A stretch of 64,000 nucleotides of DNA from Kitasatospora sp. MAP12-44 (GCF_029892095.1 NZ_JARZAE010000004.1:6758001-6822000); one strand, 5' to 3'. Shown: positions 41,707-50,348, numbered from the stretch's first letter. The notes: generated by a model from the sequence alone, not told the origin. Program-made: numbers and translations.

Positions 41707-42995
41707 CGTATCGTCAACTACTGCTGAAACTAACGGTCCTGTCCGCACTGGCGGCCGCCGCCGGAATCTTCCTCGCCGTCATCCCGGGCCACCGCGGCTG
41801 GTTCGACGTGGGCGTCTACTACGGCACCGTCCAGCACTGGATCCACGGCGGCCGGCTGTACGACTACCAACGCCCAGGCACCGGCTACGGTTTCACCTAC
41901 CCGCCGTTCGCAGCGCTCTGCATGCTGCCGATGGCCCTGGTCGGCTGGCACACCGCGATCGCCGTCGCCACCGTACTGAGCGTCGCGGCCAGCGCCGCAC
42001 TGCTGTACTGGCTGGTCGATCCCATCGCCCGCCGCCAGGGCTGGGACCGGTGGTTCGCCTTCGGTCTGGCGGCCTGCGCCTTCGCGATCCTCAACCCGGT
42101 GCGGGACACCTTCAGCTTCGGCCAGATCAACCTGCTGCTGATGGCCCTGGTCTTCGCCGACTACCGCCAACTTGCGGACAGGAAGGGCCGGTTCGCAGGA
42201 ATCGGGACCGGCCTGGCAGCCGCGCTCAAGCTCACTCCGGTCCTCTTCATCGGCTACCTGCTGATCGCCGGACGGCGGCGAGCCGCGCTGGTCGCCGCCG
42301 GCACGGCCCTCGGCGCGACCCTGCTCGGCCAGCTGCTCGCACCGCAGGCCTCGCGGTTCTTCTGGACCGACGCGCTCTGGAACACCAGCCGGATCGGCCG
42401 GCTCGACTACGTCTCCAACCAGTCGCTCCAGGGCATGCTGGCCCGGCTCGCACCGACCGCGCCCAGCCGCGGCCCCTGGCTGGCGGCCGTGCTGCTGGCG
42501 CTCGCCGTCTGGGCCTACCGGTCCCGCACAGCCGCCAGGCGCGGCGACCAGGCGACCGGCTTCGCCCTCACCGGCCTGGCGTCCTGCCTGGTCAGCCCGA
42601 TCGCCTGGGTGCACCACCTGGTCTGGACGCTCCCCGCGCTGCTCGCCCTCGCCGACGCCGGGCTGCGCGCCCCGAGCCGGCGGCGCCGACAGCTGCTGCT
42701 CACCGGCGCCGGGGCCGGCTACCTGGTGCTGACCAGTGGCCTGGTCTGGCTCTGGCACCAACCGACCAGCGGCCTCGGCGACTTCCTGGGCGCCAACGCC
42801 TACCTGCTGCTCACCGTCGCCCTGCTGCTCGTCCTTCCGCTGCCGCTGCCCGCACCACCCGGCGACCGGGGGAGCCGCCCCCTGCCCTGCCGGTGCGAGG
42901 CTCAGCTCCAGGGCAGCCCCGACCTGTGCTGCCAGTACGCGCGGGCGGGTTCGGCCAGCGTGGCCAGTCCCGCGAGCTGGTCCGCGTCGAGCTGA
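41700..42995 (+). CDS. GT87-family membrane mannosyltransferase (PimE-like, DUF2029)
   Basis: 431 aa with about 10 hydrophobic segments. FDVGVYYGTVQHWIHGGRLYDYQRP is the acidic first-loop motif, followed by FTYPPFAALCMLP and GLAAALKLTPVLFIGYLL, typical of GT87 enzymes. Start ATG 41700 overlaps the previous stop. The last ~30 residues read into the convergent aldo/keto reductase gene (94-bp overlap) and look non-conserved, so the frame may have lost its original stop. Confidence 0.85.
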   Translation: MVTYRQLLLKLTVLSALAAAAGIFLAVIPGHRGWFDVGVYYGTVQHWIHGGRLYDYQRPGTGYGFTYPPFAALCMLPMALVGWHTAIAVATVLSVAASAALLYWLVDPIARRQGWDRWFAFGLAACAFAILNPVRDTFSFGQINLLLMALVFADYRQLADRKGRFAGIGTGLAAALKLTPVLFIGYLLIAGRRRAALVAAGTALGATLLGQLLAPQASRFFWTDALWNTSRIGRLDYVSNQSLQGMLARLAPTAPSRGPWLAAVLLALAVWAYRSRTAARRGDQATGFALTGLASCLVSPIAWVHHLVWTLPALLALADAGLRAPSRRRRQLLLTGAGAGYLVLTSGLVWLWHQPTSGLGDFLGANAYLLLTVALLLVLPLPLPAPPGDRGSRPLPCRCEAQLQGSPDLCCQYARAGSASVASPASWSASS

Positions 42996-43882
42996 ACGGC
43001 GGCGGCCCGCAGGTTGCTGCCGAGCTGATCGACGGTGGCGGCGCCGGACAGCACCACGTCGGCCCAGGGCTGGTGGAGGACGGCGGCCAGGGCGACCGCG
43101 TCGCAGCCGGCGCCCGCCTCCTCGGCCACCCGGCGCAGGACGGCGGACTCCACCGCGTCGGTGGCGCGGCCGGCCAGGCGCCCGTTGGCCATGCCCTCCT
43201 TGACGATGACGAGGCAGCCGGCGTCGTGCGCCGCGGCGAGGGCGTCACCGGCCGAGGGTTCGAGCAGGTTGTAGGTGGCCTGCACGCTGCGGAAGAGCGG
43301 CTCACCGTCCACCGTGACGGTGAGCGCGGCACGGATGGCGTCCGCCTGGGACGGGCCGCTGGTCGACAGCCCGATGCGCACGCCCTCGGCGGCCAGCCCC
43401 GCCAGCCGGCGGTGCAGAACGGGGTCGGTGAGGGCGGGGCTGTCCGGCGTGACGGAGTGGATCTGGTAGAGGTCAAGGCGCTTGCCGAGCAGGCTGCGGC
43501 TCTCGGCCACCTGGCGGTCGTAGGACTGCACGCTGTGGTCCTTGACCTCGTGCACCTGCGCATCGGCCCGCCAGTCGGCCGTGTAGGTGTAGCCCCACTT
43601 GCTGCCGACCACGACGTCCCCGACCTCCGGCCGGCGTTCGAGCCACTCGGCGAGGAACTCCTCCGAGCGACCGTAGGAGCGGGCCGCGTCCAGGTAGCGC
43701 ACGCCCTGCGCGTAGGCGGCGTCGAGCACCTCGTGGGCGCGTTCACGCAGCGCGGACACCGTGCGCTCGACCGGGAGGTCCTCGGCCCGGCCGAGGTTGA
43801 TGTAGCCGGGCCGGCCCAGCGCGGCCAGGCCCAGCCCGAATCGAGGTGTCGGCGCGGCGGCCAGGAGGTGCTCGAAGGACAC
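42902..43882 (-). CDS. Aldo/keto reductase family oxidoreductase
   Basis: About 326 aa TIM-barrel NADPH enzyme. LGLAALGRPGYINLG, YLDAARSYGRSEEFLAEWL (catalytic Tyr region), VGSKWGYTY (Lys) and YQIHSVTPDSP (His) give the Asp-Tyr-Lys-His set, with SGAATVDQLGSNL at the cofactor end. Start GTG 43882 with GGGAG upstream; ATG 43942 is a longer option. Reduces aldehydes or ketones; substrate unknown. Confidence 0.87.
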   Translation of the reverse strand: MSFEHLLAAAPTPRFGLGLAALGRPGYINLGRAEDLPVERTVSALRERAHEVLDAAYAQGVRYLDAARSYGRSEEFLAEWLERRPEVGDVVVGSKWGYTYTADWRADAQVHEVKDHSVQSYDRQVAESRSLLGKRLDLYQIHSVTPDSPALTDPVLHRRLAGLAAEGVRIGLSTSGPSQADAIRAALTVTVDGEPLFRSVQATYNLLEPSAGDALAAAHDAGCLVIVKEGMANGRLAGRATDAVESAVLRRVAEEAGAGCDAVALAAVLHQPWADVVLSGAATVDQLGSNLRAAAVQLDADQLAGLATLAEPARAYWQHRSGLPWS

Positions 43883-43971
43883 GGGGGAGTGCTCCCTACT
43901 CGGAGTTGACGTCCCCGCCACCGTACCTGCGCCGCGCCGCACGGTGGCGTACCGTGGCGTACCGTTCGTGC

Positions 43972-44625
43972 GTGCAGAGATTCGACAGGGCTTTCGACAG
44001 GGCTGAGGAAGCGACAGCGGCCGGGCGGCGACCGGCCGGCAGCGCGGGATACGGTCCCGCGGCTGACGAGCTGGCGCAGCAGTACGAGAGCGTCACCTTC
44101 GACGAGGTCCACCGCGATGCCCTCCGCTGGTTCCCGCCGGCGCCGAGCAGGATCGCGGACATCGGCGCGGGCACGGGTCGTGACGCGGCTGCCCTGGCCG
44201 AACTCGGCCACCGCGTAACCGCGGTGGAGCCCACACCGGAGCTGCGGGCGATCGGCCGACGGCTGCACGCGGGATCGGCGATCGACTGGGTCGACGACGT
44301 GCTTCCCGCGCTGGACCGCTTGGCGGGCGCGTTCGACCTCGTCCTGCTCACCGCCGTGTGGATGCACCTGGACCGGAGCGAGCGGCTCGACGCGATGCGG
44401 CGGATCCGTGAACTGCTGGCCGACGGCGGTCGGGTGGTCATCACCCTGCGGCACGGCCCGGTCCCGCCCGGTCGGCGGATGTTCGACGTGACCGTGGCCG
44501 AGACCCTCGAACTCGCCGAACGCTTCGGCCTGCACGAGCTGGACGTCAGCGGGCGCGCCGATCTGCACGGCCGCGACGGCGTGAGCTGGAGCACCGTGGT
44601 CCTGGTCTCAGGTGAGGATCACTGA
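43972..44625 (+). CDS. Class I SAM-dependent methyltransferase
   Basis: 217 aa. Motif I IADIGAGTGRDAAALAELGH, motif II VTAVEPTPEL, post-I FDLVLLTAVWMHL, and FSDGG-like ELLADGGRVVITLRHG are as in class I methyltransferases. GTG start at 43972 directly follows a short GGCGTACCGT direct repeat (43943-43964). Convergent with the broken beta-helix gene (7-bp overlap). Methyl acceptor unknown. Confidence 0.85.
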   Translation: MQRFDRAFDRAEEATAAGRRPAGSAGYGPAADELAQQYESVTFDEVHRDALRWFPPAPSRIADIGAGTGRDAAALAELGHRVTAVEPTPELRAIGRRLHAGSAIDWVDDVLPALDRLAGAFDLVLLTAVWMHLDRSERLDAMRRIRELLADGGRVVITLRHGPVPPGRRMFDVTVAETLELAERFGLHELDVSGRADLHGRDGVSWSTVVLVSGEDH

Positions 44626-46082
44626 CAGGTCGCCTGCCAGTTGACGCTGTAGGCGGTGTTCGGCTGGCTGGAGGCCGGCGCGACAGCGCTGGCGATGGTG
44701 AAGCCCGTGGTGGTCACGTTCGTGACGTACAGCTGCAGGCCGGCCGCGGCCGCGTTCGAAGCGCCGACGGTCACGGCCGGCAGGTGGGCCGCGGGTGCTC
44801 CAAAGGTGACAGCGACCTGTCCGCCCGCCTGGGTCGACGTGCCGGTGCCCCAGGTGAGGCTCCCGTACATTCCCGCCGGGCCGGCGTTGACGGTCGGAGT
44901 CGGCGCGCTCGTGCCCGCACAGCTGGCGGCGGTCACGGTCGGCGTGGCCCCATCGACCCTCACCCCGACCGAGAGGCCCACCAGTTGCGCTCCGGTGAGG
45001 CCCCCGAGGTTGATCGCCGCGTTGTCGGGAGTGGCCCGGTAGTTCTCTATGAGTACCTGCTGGGTCCATGCGTCGAAGGCGATGTCGTACTTGCCGGTGC
45101 CGAGCGTGGAGTCCGATCGCATGCAGTTCTTGATGCTGATGCCGCGCGACCCGAGGTTCGAGGCGTTCCTGCCGAAGTAGATGAGATCGGCCGTGGAAGT
45201 CGATCCCGCTCCCAACTGATTGCAGTCCCACAGCGAGACGTTGTCCAGCACCGCCCCGAAGTGCGCGAGGGCGTAGATGGCTCCAGCAGCGCACTGCTCG
45301 AAGACGACATCGCGCCACACGTTGCCGTAGGAGAAGTTCTCGCTGTTCGTGGAGACCCAGTTGAAGAAGTACGCCGTCGACGGGTTCTCCATCGTGCAGA
45401 CGCACTTCTCCCAGACGCAGGCGTTGAAGCCGCCGTTGGGATCGACGAGGTTGAAGGCGGCCACGCTGGGCGCGGAACCGCCCTGGGAGAGGTCGCAGTA
45501 ACTGAAGTACGCCTCGACCAGTTGGCCCGACGACTGCGTCCAGATCGAGCCGATGTTGCTGTTGCTCTGCAACGAGCAGTGGTGGACGTGGAACGCCGAC
45601 AGGTTGATCGCGGCCTGGAAGATGTGGCCACCGGAGTTGACCGCCGTCAGATGGGCGACTTCCCACCAGGAGGTAGCGGTGGAGGGAGCGACAGGGGCCG
45701 GGAAGGAGAAAATGCTCCCGGCGGAGGTGGAGGTGATGACGGAGGCCTTCTGACCGGCGCCGATGATCCGCAGCCCGCTGGAGATCGGGAGCGCGCCGGT
45801 GATCTTGTACCGTCCGGTCGGAAGATAGACCGTGCCGCCGCCGGCTGTGGCAGCGGCGGCTATGGCGCTCTGAAGGGCTGCGGTGTCGTCGGTGGTGCCG
45901 TCGCCGATCGCACCGTAGTTCTTGACGTCTTACCAGTCCAGTGAAGTGGTGGGCAGCACTGCCGCCTGGGCCGGGGTCGCTGCCAGGAGGGTGGTAGCAG
46001 CCCCTGCGCCTGCGAGCCCGGCGACGGTCCTGGTGAGGAATGTTCGGCGCGCCGAGTTGCCGGGGGTCTCATCTGAATGCAT
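44619..46082 (-). pseudogene. Tat-exported right-handed beta-helix (pectate-lyase-superfamily) protein with in-frame TAA
   Basis: A 488-codon frame from ATG 46082. The N-terminus is a twin-arginine signal: SARRTFLTRTVAGLAGAG, then ATPAQAA. Mature sequence DVKNYGAIGDGTTDDTAALQSAI and TVYLPTGRYKITG is the start of the pectate lyase 3/beta-helix fold of many secreted glycan enzymes. Between them, codon 51 is TAA (45930-45932) in the context LDW-stop-DVKNYGA, where a tyrosine or similar residue would be expected (TAC to TAA would do). The rest of the frame is intact with no further stops. It is a recent pseudogene, a sequencing error, or a readthrough case. A downstream start at 45572 would lack signal and half the helix. 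Confidence 0.8.
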
Positions 46083-46205
46083 CACGGCGGGATCCTCTTG
46101 ATGTCGGGCTTCGTGCAGGGCCTCGACAAGATCACAGCTGGGAATCCGGGTGTCAAGATCTTTTCGGCGGCGGTGGGGGGTGGGGGTCGGCGGGGGTGGG
46201 GTCGG

Positions 46206-46454
46206 TCAGCCGGCGCAGCCGTGTTCGGCGTCGAGGTTGGCTTTGGCGACGCGGCCGCGCAGGGTTTCGGCGCGGTCGGCGGGGCGGATCTGGTCGGGTG
46301 TGCGGGTGATCTCGATGCCGCCGCCGGGTGGGCGGAGGTAGAGCTCGCCGTGGCGGTTGTCCATGATGACCAGGATGCGCAGCGACTTGCGGTCGACGAC
46401 GTAGGAGCCGGTCGGGGGGACGTCGTCGGGATCGTTGGTGCTGGTGCTGATCAT
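46206..46454 (-). CDS. Small hypothetical protein
   Basis: 82 aa, soluble. No family recognised. Contains TGSYVVDRKSLRILVIMDNRHGELYLRPPGG, which looks like a small beta-rich domain. ATG 46454 overlaps the upstream stop by 4 bp, placing it last of three small co-directional genes divergent from an XRE regulator; such sets are common beside XRE/DUF397 pairs. Confidence 0.65.
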   Translation of the reverse strand: MISTSTNDPDDVPPTGSYVVDRKSLRILVIMDNRHGELYLRPPGGGIEITRTPDQIRPADRAETLRGRVAKANLDAEHGCAG

Positions 46455-46738
46455 TCGCTCAATTCCATTCGCACAGTGGGCAGTTCGGCCAGTCCAGTGG
46501 GCACGACGACCGTGCCGGGGAGAACGCGGCCCGAGCAGCGCGCGTGATCCTTGAGAAAATCGGCGATCGCCTGCACGGTGCGCACATTGCACCCGCCGAT
46601 CTCGATGTGGACGCCACGCGGGTGGAGGGTGACCCTGCCCCCCTCCAGGCCGGGCAGCGGCGGCAGGCCGTTGAGCTCCAGCGCATCCACCAGCGCGTCG
46701 ACGGCCCGCTGCGCGGCTTCGCGGAGCTCGCGGACCAT
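46451..46738 (-). CDS. Small hypothetical protein
   Basis: 95 aa. N-terminal helix (VRELREAAQRAVDALVDALE), then beta-rich GGRVTLHPRGVHIEIGGCNV. I chose ATG 46738, with AAGAGGA upstream, over 46792, which would overlap the preceding gene by 38 bp. No family recognised. Confidence 0.65.
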   Translation of the reverse strand: MVRELREAAQRAVDALVDALELNGLPPLPGLEGGRVTLHPRGVHIEIGGCNVRTVQAIADFLKDHARCSGRVLPGTVVVPTGLAELPTVRMELSE

Positions 46739-46754
46739 CCGGTCCTCTTGGGAC

Positions 46755-46994
46755 TCAACTCTGTTGCTTGTCACGGGCGTCCAGTCCCTCAAGGATCAGT
46801 TCGGCGATCTGAATGACCACATCCGACCGGGCACGACCGAGGTCGACCAGGACGGTGCCGGTCAGAGCCGAAGCCGGGTCGATGCCGACGGATGGAAGCG
46901 GCGACCCTGCGCGGGTCAGCGCGGCGGTCAACTTCGTTACTGCGATGCGTGCTTGCTGGCGTTGGGCATGGATCTGCCTACTCAGGATGGACAT
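46755..46994 (-). CDS. Small hypothetical protein
   Basis: 79 aa, mostly helical (MSILSRQIHAQRQQARIAVTKLTAAL). First of the three-gene set, preceded by a ribosome-site-like GAGAGGAA, and divergent from the XRE regulator (107-bp shared promoter region). Function unknown. Confidence 0.65.
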   Translation of the reverse strand: MSILSRQIHAQRQQARIAVTKLTAALTRAGSPLPSVGIDPASALTGTVLVDLGRARSDVVIQIAELILEGLDARDKQQS

Positions 46995-47101
46995 GAGTCA
47001 GTTCCTCTCTGTAGCGAAACCACTACCGGGGGTGCTCACTGTGACGTAGGATCGGAAACTCTTCAACCTGTCCATCGGCTAGGTATTGTTGGTGATGACC
47101 G

Positions 47102-47932
47102 TTGAACCGCAAGGAACTTGACCCCCAATCATCTCCGCGCGCCGCCTTCGGCTCGCAGCTTCGCAGCTCCCGGGAGGCTCGTGGCTGGTCGCAGGCTGAG
47201 CTGGCCGAGCGCATCAAGTGCTCGGCGAGCTACGTCTCGGCGGTAGAAACAGGGCGCAAATCAACTTCGTTGAAGTTCGCGAAGTCGGCAGATGCGGCGC
47301 TTGGGACCGGCCAGACGCTTGAACTGATGTGGATCGGCGCCCGTCGACGGGGCTTCATCGAAGGCTTCCCCGAGCACGCGGCGCAGGAGACGCGGGCGGT
47401 GGAGATCCGGATCTTTGAACCGAACCGGATCCCGGGACTTCTCCAGACCTTGGACTACGCCGCCGCGATCGAAGCGGCAGGAGTTGCCCGCGCGGGCGCC
47501 ACCCAGGAGCAAGCAGACGAGCGCTTGAAGTTCCTCACCACCCGGCAACGACTCCTCAAGCGGGAAATGCCGCCGCTCATCCACGCCGTCATTGCCGAGA
47601 ACTGCCTACGGCAGCCGATCGGTGGCGCGAAGACCATGGGGGCCCAGCTTGACCACCTGGTCGCCCTCGCGGCGCGGCCGCAAGTGATCATCCAGGTGGC
47701 GCCGTTCAGGATGGCGGAGCTCGTTCCGTTTACTGCTGTCATGACCTTGCTGACCTTCGCCGACCGATCCGTGGTCGGCTATGCCGAGTCGGCCGACGAA
47801 GGCCACGTGGTCAGGCGGGAGAAGACCATCAGCGCATGGGAAAGGGCCTACCATCAGCTCCAGGTGGAAGCGCTCACGCAGGCTGCATCTCTGACCCTGA
47901 TCAGCAAGGCCCGAGAGGAACTTCAATCATGA
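47102..47932 (+). CDS. XRE-family regulator with DUF5753 domain
   Basis: 276 aa. Helix-turn-helix near the N-terminus (SREARGWSQAELAERIKCSASYVSAVETGRK) and the C-terminal DUF5753 domain (IRIFEPNRIPGLLQTLDYA ... VIIQVAPFRMAE). These Streptomyces regulators pair with small DUF397 proteins, which often antagonise them. Start is TTG 47102 with GGTGAT upstream; the ATG at 47095 is out of frame. Its stop overlaps the DUF397 gene by 4 bp. Confidence 0.87.
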   Translation: MNRKELDPQSSPRAAFGSQLRSSREARGWSQAELAERIKCSASYVSAVETGRKSTSLKFAKSADAALGTGQTLELMWIGARRRGFIEGFPEHAAQETRAVEIRIFEPNRIPGLLQTLDYAAAIEAAGVARAGATQEQADERLKFLTTRQRLLKREMPPLIHAVIAENCLRQPIGGAKTMGAQLDHLVALAARPQVIIQVAPFRMAELVPFTAVMTLLTFADRSVVGYAESADEGHVVRREKTISAWERAYHQLQVEALTQAASLTLISKAREELQS

Positions 47933-48138
47933 CCAATGTAGACCTGACCGGCGCCGCTTGGTTCAAGTCGTCCCACAGTGGCAACGGCGGCACCTGCGTA
48001 GAGGTGGCCCCCAACTTCCCCGGCGTCACCCCCGTCCGTGACTCGAAGGACCCGTCCGGTCCCGCCCTGGTCTTCCCCGCTGACGTGTTCGCCGCGTTCG
48101 TCGCCGGCGTCAAGGCGGGCGAGTTCGGGACCGTCTGA
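47929..48138 (+). CDS. DUF397 domain protein, copy 1
   Basis: 69 aa. AAWFKSSHSGNGGTCVEVA ... VPVRDSKDPSGPALVFP-type sequence is diagnostic of DUF397. ATG overlaps the XRE stop. Expected to modulate the adjacent regulator (as in the WhiJ/BldB-linked families). Confidence 0.9.
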   Translation: MTNVDLTGAAWFKSSHSGNGGTCVEVAPNFPGVTPVRDSKDPSGPALVFPADVFAAFVAGVKAGEFGTV

Positions 48139-48159
48139 CCAACTCCTGCCACGCCACTG

Positions 48160-48192
48160 GCCCCTGTGAAGCCGCTCAGGCCTCACGGGGGC
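48160..48192. terminator. Stem-loop between the two DUF397 genes
   Basis: GCCCCTGTGA (48160-48169) pairs with TCACGGGGGC (48183-48192), one G-T wobble, 13-nt loop. Likely terminator of the XRE-DUF397 unit. Confidence 0.5.
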
Positions 48193-48263
48193 TTCAGTAC
48201 GTGCGCTGCTGGGTATGCAGAGACCTTGAAACGCGGTTCACAAGGTAGGGAAGGAAGTCCGCC

Positions 48264-48473
48264 ATGACCCACACCGACCTGTCCGGCGCTGCTTGGTTCA
48301 AGTCGTCCTACAGCGGCAACGGCGGCAGCTGCGTCGAGGCCGCGCCCAACTTCCCCGGCATCGTCCCCGTCCGTGACTCGAAGGACCCGTCCGGCCCGGC
48401 CCTGGTGTTCCCTGCTGACGTGTTCGCCGCGTTCGTCGCCGGCATCAAGGCGGGCGAGTTCGGGTCCGTCTGA
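48264..48473 (+). CDS. DUF397 domain protein, copy 2
   Basis: 69 aa, about 85% identical by eye to copy 1 (FKSSYSGNGGSCVEAAPN, DSKDPSGPALVFPAD). It stands alone after a terminator-like hairpin with AGGGAAGGAA as ribosome site. A recent local duplication. Confidence 0.9.
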   Translation: MTHTDLSGAAWFKSSYSGNGGSCVEAAPNFPGIVPVRDSKDPSGPALVFPADVFAAFVAGIKAGEFGSV

Positions 48474-48523
48474 TCAACTCCGGCCGCCCCGCTGCTCGTT
48501 CTACGGCCGCCGGCGGGGACGGT

Positions 48524-49099
48524 TCAAGGGGCCGGACAGTCCAGAGCCAGGGCGTACACGCCTTCGCCGATCGGGCGGAACCCGTGCCGTTCCCACGCCT
48601 TCCGGAGTTTGGCCACGGCCTCCTCGTCCGGCCGCCGGACTTCCGGGTCGTCAGACTCGTAGCTGCACGGTTCGTCCGGCCCGTGGTCGTGAAGCGGTGC
48701 CGGATAGCAGATGGCAACCGTCCCGGGGACGGCCAACCGACGGAGCGCGGTGACGGCCAGGCTCATGCCCACCCCCTTGCCGCGCCACTCGTCCGTGACG
48801 TGGACCGACTCCAGCAAGAGCAGAAGCGTCGGCTCCATCTCGGCCAGCGCTGGGGCCAGGCCGCCATCCTCGGTGAAGATCACGCGGGGAATGCGTTCGA
48901 GATAGCCGGGGTCGTTCGCCAGGGCCGCGCGCGGGTTCGGGGTGACGCCGGGGACGACGCGGGTGATCTCTGCCGTACCGAACACCCGGGCAACCCCGTT
49001 CTCGTAGAAGTTCGCCGTCCAGCGGTCCGCCTTCAACGACCAGTCCACGTCGGCGAAATGGCGCGACTCGTACGAGATGACAAGACGGTCGTCAGTCAT
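48524..49099 (-). CDS. GNAT-like acetyltransferase-fold protein
   Basis: About 191 aa. ESVHVTDEWRGKGVGMSLAVTALRRLA has the R-x-x-G-x-G acetyl-CoA loop; KAWERHGFRPIGEGVYAL is the usual GNAT end. Start ATG 49099 (MTDDRLVISY) with GGGAGAG upstream. Substrate unknown. Confidence 0.65.
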   Translation of the reverse strand: MTDDRLVISYESRHFADVDWSLKADRWTANFYENGVARVFGTAEITRVVPGVTPNPRAALANDPGYLERIPRVIFTEDGGLAPALAEMEPTLLLLLESVHVTDEWRGKGVGMSLAVTALRRLAVPGTVAICYPAPLHDHGPDEPCSYESDDPEVRRPDEEAVAKLRKAWERHGFRPIGEGVYALALDCPAP

Positions 49100-49122
49100 T
49101 GACGCTCTCCCTTGCAAGTGGG

Positions 49123-49160
49123 GGCAGGCCCCTCACGTGGCACACCGTGAGGGGCCTGCC
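49123..49160. terminator. Strong stem-loop terminator
   Basis: A perfect 15-bp stem (49123-49137 with 49146-49160), 8-nt loop. On the minus strand it follows the 34-aa micro-gene and precedes the acetyltransferase start. Confidence 0.75.
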
Positions 49161-49255
49161 ATTCTGTCAGCCCTTGCGGGCAGGGCTCGGGGTCGGCGGT
49201 GGCGGCACCGGGTCGGGGTGAGGCTTCCCTGGGTGGATCGGCACGCCTGCCACCC

Positions 49256-49360
49256 CTACTTCTGCGGCGGGTTGGGGTTCTCCGGGGCGGGGTTGCCCTG
49301 GTGCTTCGGCGGGGGCTTCTCGGCTCCCTTGTGCTTGGACACGATGATCTCGATACGCAT
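49256..49360 (-). CDS. 34-aa peptide gene with consensus ribosome site
   Basis: Too short for ordinary ORF calling. ATG 49360 is preceded by AGGAGGAACCC, a full Shine-Dalgarno at 5-bp spacing. The product starts MRIEIIVSKHKGAEKPPPK and continues Pro/Asn-rich to a TAG at 49256-49258. A perfect terminator follows at 49123-49160. Just upstream a 22-codon frame (ATG 49438, TAG 49370-49372: MTSDRPPGPMPLQGN...) ends inside the ribosome site and may be co-translated. Function unknown; peptides near XRE regulators sometimes act as partners. Confidence 0.6.
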   Translation of the reverse strand: MRIEIIVSKHKGAEKPPPKHQGNPAPENPNPPQK

Positions 49361-49369
49361 GGGTTCCTC

Positions 49370-49438
49370 CTACTCGACGTCGTTGGCGGTGGCGTTGCCC
49401 TGCAGCGGCATCGGGCCGGGCGGGCGATCGCTCGTCAT
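49370..49438 (-). CDS. Possible 22-aa upstream peptide
   Basis: ATG 49438 to TAG 49370-49372, no ribosome site. TACGCT (49440-49445) and TTGAGG 18 bp upstream look like a promoter whose start point would lie at or after the ATG, which argues against translation. Confidence 0.25.
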   Translation of the reverse strand: MTSDRPPGPMPLQGNATANDVE

Positions 49439-49473
49439 GAGCGTAGGAAGAGCCAGCAGCCAGCCTCAAGAAA

Positions 49474-49490
49474 GTTGCGGGTAGTTGCGG
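49474..49490. promoter_or_regulatory. GTTGCGG-N3-GTTGCGG direct-repeat motif, copy 1
   Basis: TTGCGG twice, 10 bp apart (one helical turn), about 36 bp upstream of the micro-gene frame. The same arrangement occurs at 51191-51207 upstream of a gene linked to the XRE/DUF6879 group; a shared regulator site is inferred. Confidence 0.45.
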
Positions 49491-49496
49491 CTCTGA

Positions 49497-50348
49497 TCAG
49501 CCCAGAGCCTCTACCGCCGCCGTGATCAGAGCCCGAGCCCCCGCCCCATAGACGGCAAGTGATTGCAGCTCAGCGAACCTTCGCACGTACTCGCGCACCT
49601 CGCTCGGCGTCGTCACGTTCACGGCAGCTGAGACGAGTTCGACTTGCACTCGCTGATCGTCGTAGACCCGGAAGGACTCCACGGGCCAGATCGTCCGCTC
49701 AGCTGTGAATGGGATGATCCCCAAGCTGAGACGCGGCAGCGGGATAACGGCGAGCAGGTGCCCGAGTTGACCGGCCATCGTCTCCGCGTTCCCGAGGCGG
49801 TAGCGCAGCACGGACTCTTCAACGACGAACACGAAACGGTGATTGCCTGTATGGATCACCCTCGCTCGCTCCATCTTGGCGGCGATGGCCCGTTCCATGT
49901 CGTCGGGCGTCCGGCTCGCATCGGCGAAGCGGGACATGATCGCCGTGGCATAGGCCGAGGTCTGGAGAACCCCAGGGATCACGTCCGAGGTGTAGAAGCG
50001 AAACGCCCTGGTCTCCTCGTACAGCTTGGCGTACGAGTCCTGGAGACTCCGAAGACCGCCGGCCCGAAGCCTTCGCCACTCCATGTACATGGACTCGACG
50101 GCCCTTGACGCCGCGATCAGGTCCTCTGCCTGATCTCCGGCTCCGCACGCCGCACACCACGTCCTGATGTCAGCCTCGGACGGCGCGGCTTTGCCGTCCT
50201 GGATGCGTGAGGTCTTGGCAGGGTGCCAGCCACACCGGGCAGACAGTTCACGCCCGTTGATCCCCGCAGCCTTCCGGATGCCCTGAAGTCGATCTGCGAG
50301 TGCCTTCCGTGCGGCTTGGGCGCTGGATGACGGGGAAGCTGACGGCAT
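49497..50348 (-). CDS. XRE-family regulator with DUF5753 domain
   Basis: 283 aa. Helix-turn-helix GINGRELSARCGWHPAKTSRIQDGK near residue 30 and DUF5753 (FRFYTSDVIPGVLQTSAYATAIMSR ... LSLGIIPFTAERTIWPVESF). Part of a minus-strand set with DUF6879 and the 91-aa protein upstream. Probably a regulator of the neighbouring small genes, perhaps via the TTGCGG repeats. Confidence 0.87.
   Translation of the reverse strand: MPSASPSSSAQAARKALADRLQGIRKAAGINGRELSARCGWHPAKTSRIQDGKAAPSEADIRTWCAACGAGDQAEDLIAASRAVESMYMEWRRLRAGGLRSLQDSYAKLYEETRAFRFYTSDVIPGVLQTSAYATAIMSRFADASRTPDDMERAIAAKMERARVIHTGNHRFVFVVEESVLRYRLGNAETMAGQLGHLLAVIPLPRLSLGIIPFTAERTIWPVESFRVYDDQRVQVELVSAAVNVTTPSEVREYVRRFAELQSLAVYGAGARALITAAVEALG

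Noticed and set aside
49167..49469. 100-aa minus-strand frame (MRLAAGSSYAHDE...)
   Set aside because: Compositionally biased and covers the better-supported 34-aa gene in another frame.
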